From Methanomicrobiales archaeon (GTDB taxonomy: Archaea > Halobacteriota > Methanomicrobia > Methanomicrobiales > Methanoculleaceae): a DNA stretch of 5,959 bases. A program made the translations under genes and the position numbers. The notes under the pieces were generated by a model, which worked only from the letters and a program-made list of their open reading frames with translations, had not been told where the DNA came from and did no database searches. The stretch is from NCBI GenBank assembly GCA_012510335.1, contig JAAZIF010000266.1, positions 1 through 5,959 of the forward strand. Reading direction: 5' to 3'. Below, one piece after another: positions 5,937 through 5,959 of this stretch (position 1 is its first letter; each line of letters starts with the position of its first letter).

Positions 5937-5959
5937 ATCACCCGGCCCCTCAGGAGTAG

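Noticed and set aside
5720..5959. Plus-strand open frame running off the window end
   Set aside because: It reads through the tRNA-Thr gene in antisense; the RDSNPRP stretch is a familiar artefact of translating antisense tRNA.

Overview
The window looks like chromosomal DNA of a fairly GC-rich euryarchaeon, most likely a methanogen of the Methanomicrobiales type. This rests on Shine-Dalgarno sites of the GGAGGTGA type, a tRNA-Thr with no encoded CCA and a U discriminator, T-run termination, and the protein families present. The genus is inferred, not demonstrated. It reads as a small accessory or defence region lying between a housekeeping-like gene and a tRNA gene.

Layout: (1) 52-945 (+) encodes a zinc-ribbon protein with a PH/GRAM-like C-terminal half. 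(2) 948-1194 (-) is a decayed gene fragment, readable in two frames, that converges on gene 1; it carries a strong nested inverted repeat at 1028-1059. (3) 1195-2232 and 2216-4396, both (-), form a two-gene restriction-modification operon. The upstream gene is a DUF1156/COG1743-type Zn-ribbon DNA methyltransferase (DPFMGGGT and DPPY motifs). The downstream gene overlaps it by 17 bp and encodes a PD-(D/E)XK nuclease. (4) 4397-4667 is a divergent control region with a perfect 6-bp inverted repeat (TAAGGT-N11-ACCTTA). (5) 4668-5343 (+) is a toxin-antitoxin-like pair: an intact 48-aa putative antitoxin, then a GNAT acetyltransferase interrupted at codon 35 by an in-frame TAG. (6) About 5352-5646 (+) is a frameshifted remnant of a ParB-like helix-turn-helix protein. 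(7) 5647-5824 has no gene; it holds small GC hairpins and the tRNA terminator. (8) 5825-5896 (-) is tRNA-Thr(CGT).

How the parts work together: the methyltransferase and nuclease overlap and are probably translationally coupled, as expected for a self-contained type II-like restriction-modification module. Divergent from it is an addiction-like cassette whose toxin appears disabled while its antitoxin is preserved. Gene debris on both sides and a neighbouring tRNA fit a turnover hotspot for horizontally acquired defence genes. By eye, the restriction-modification operon is less GC-rich than the gene at 52-945. Family calls come from motifs read in the translations, not from database searches.
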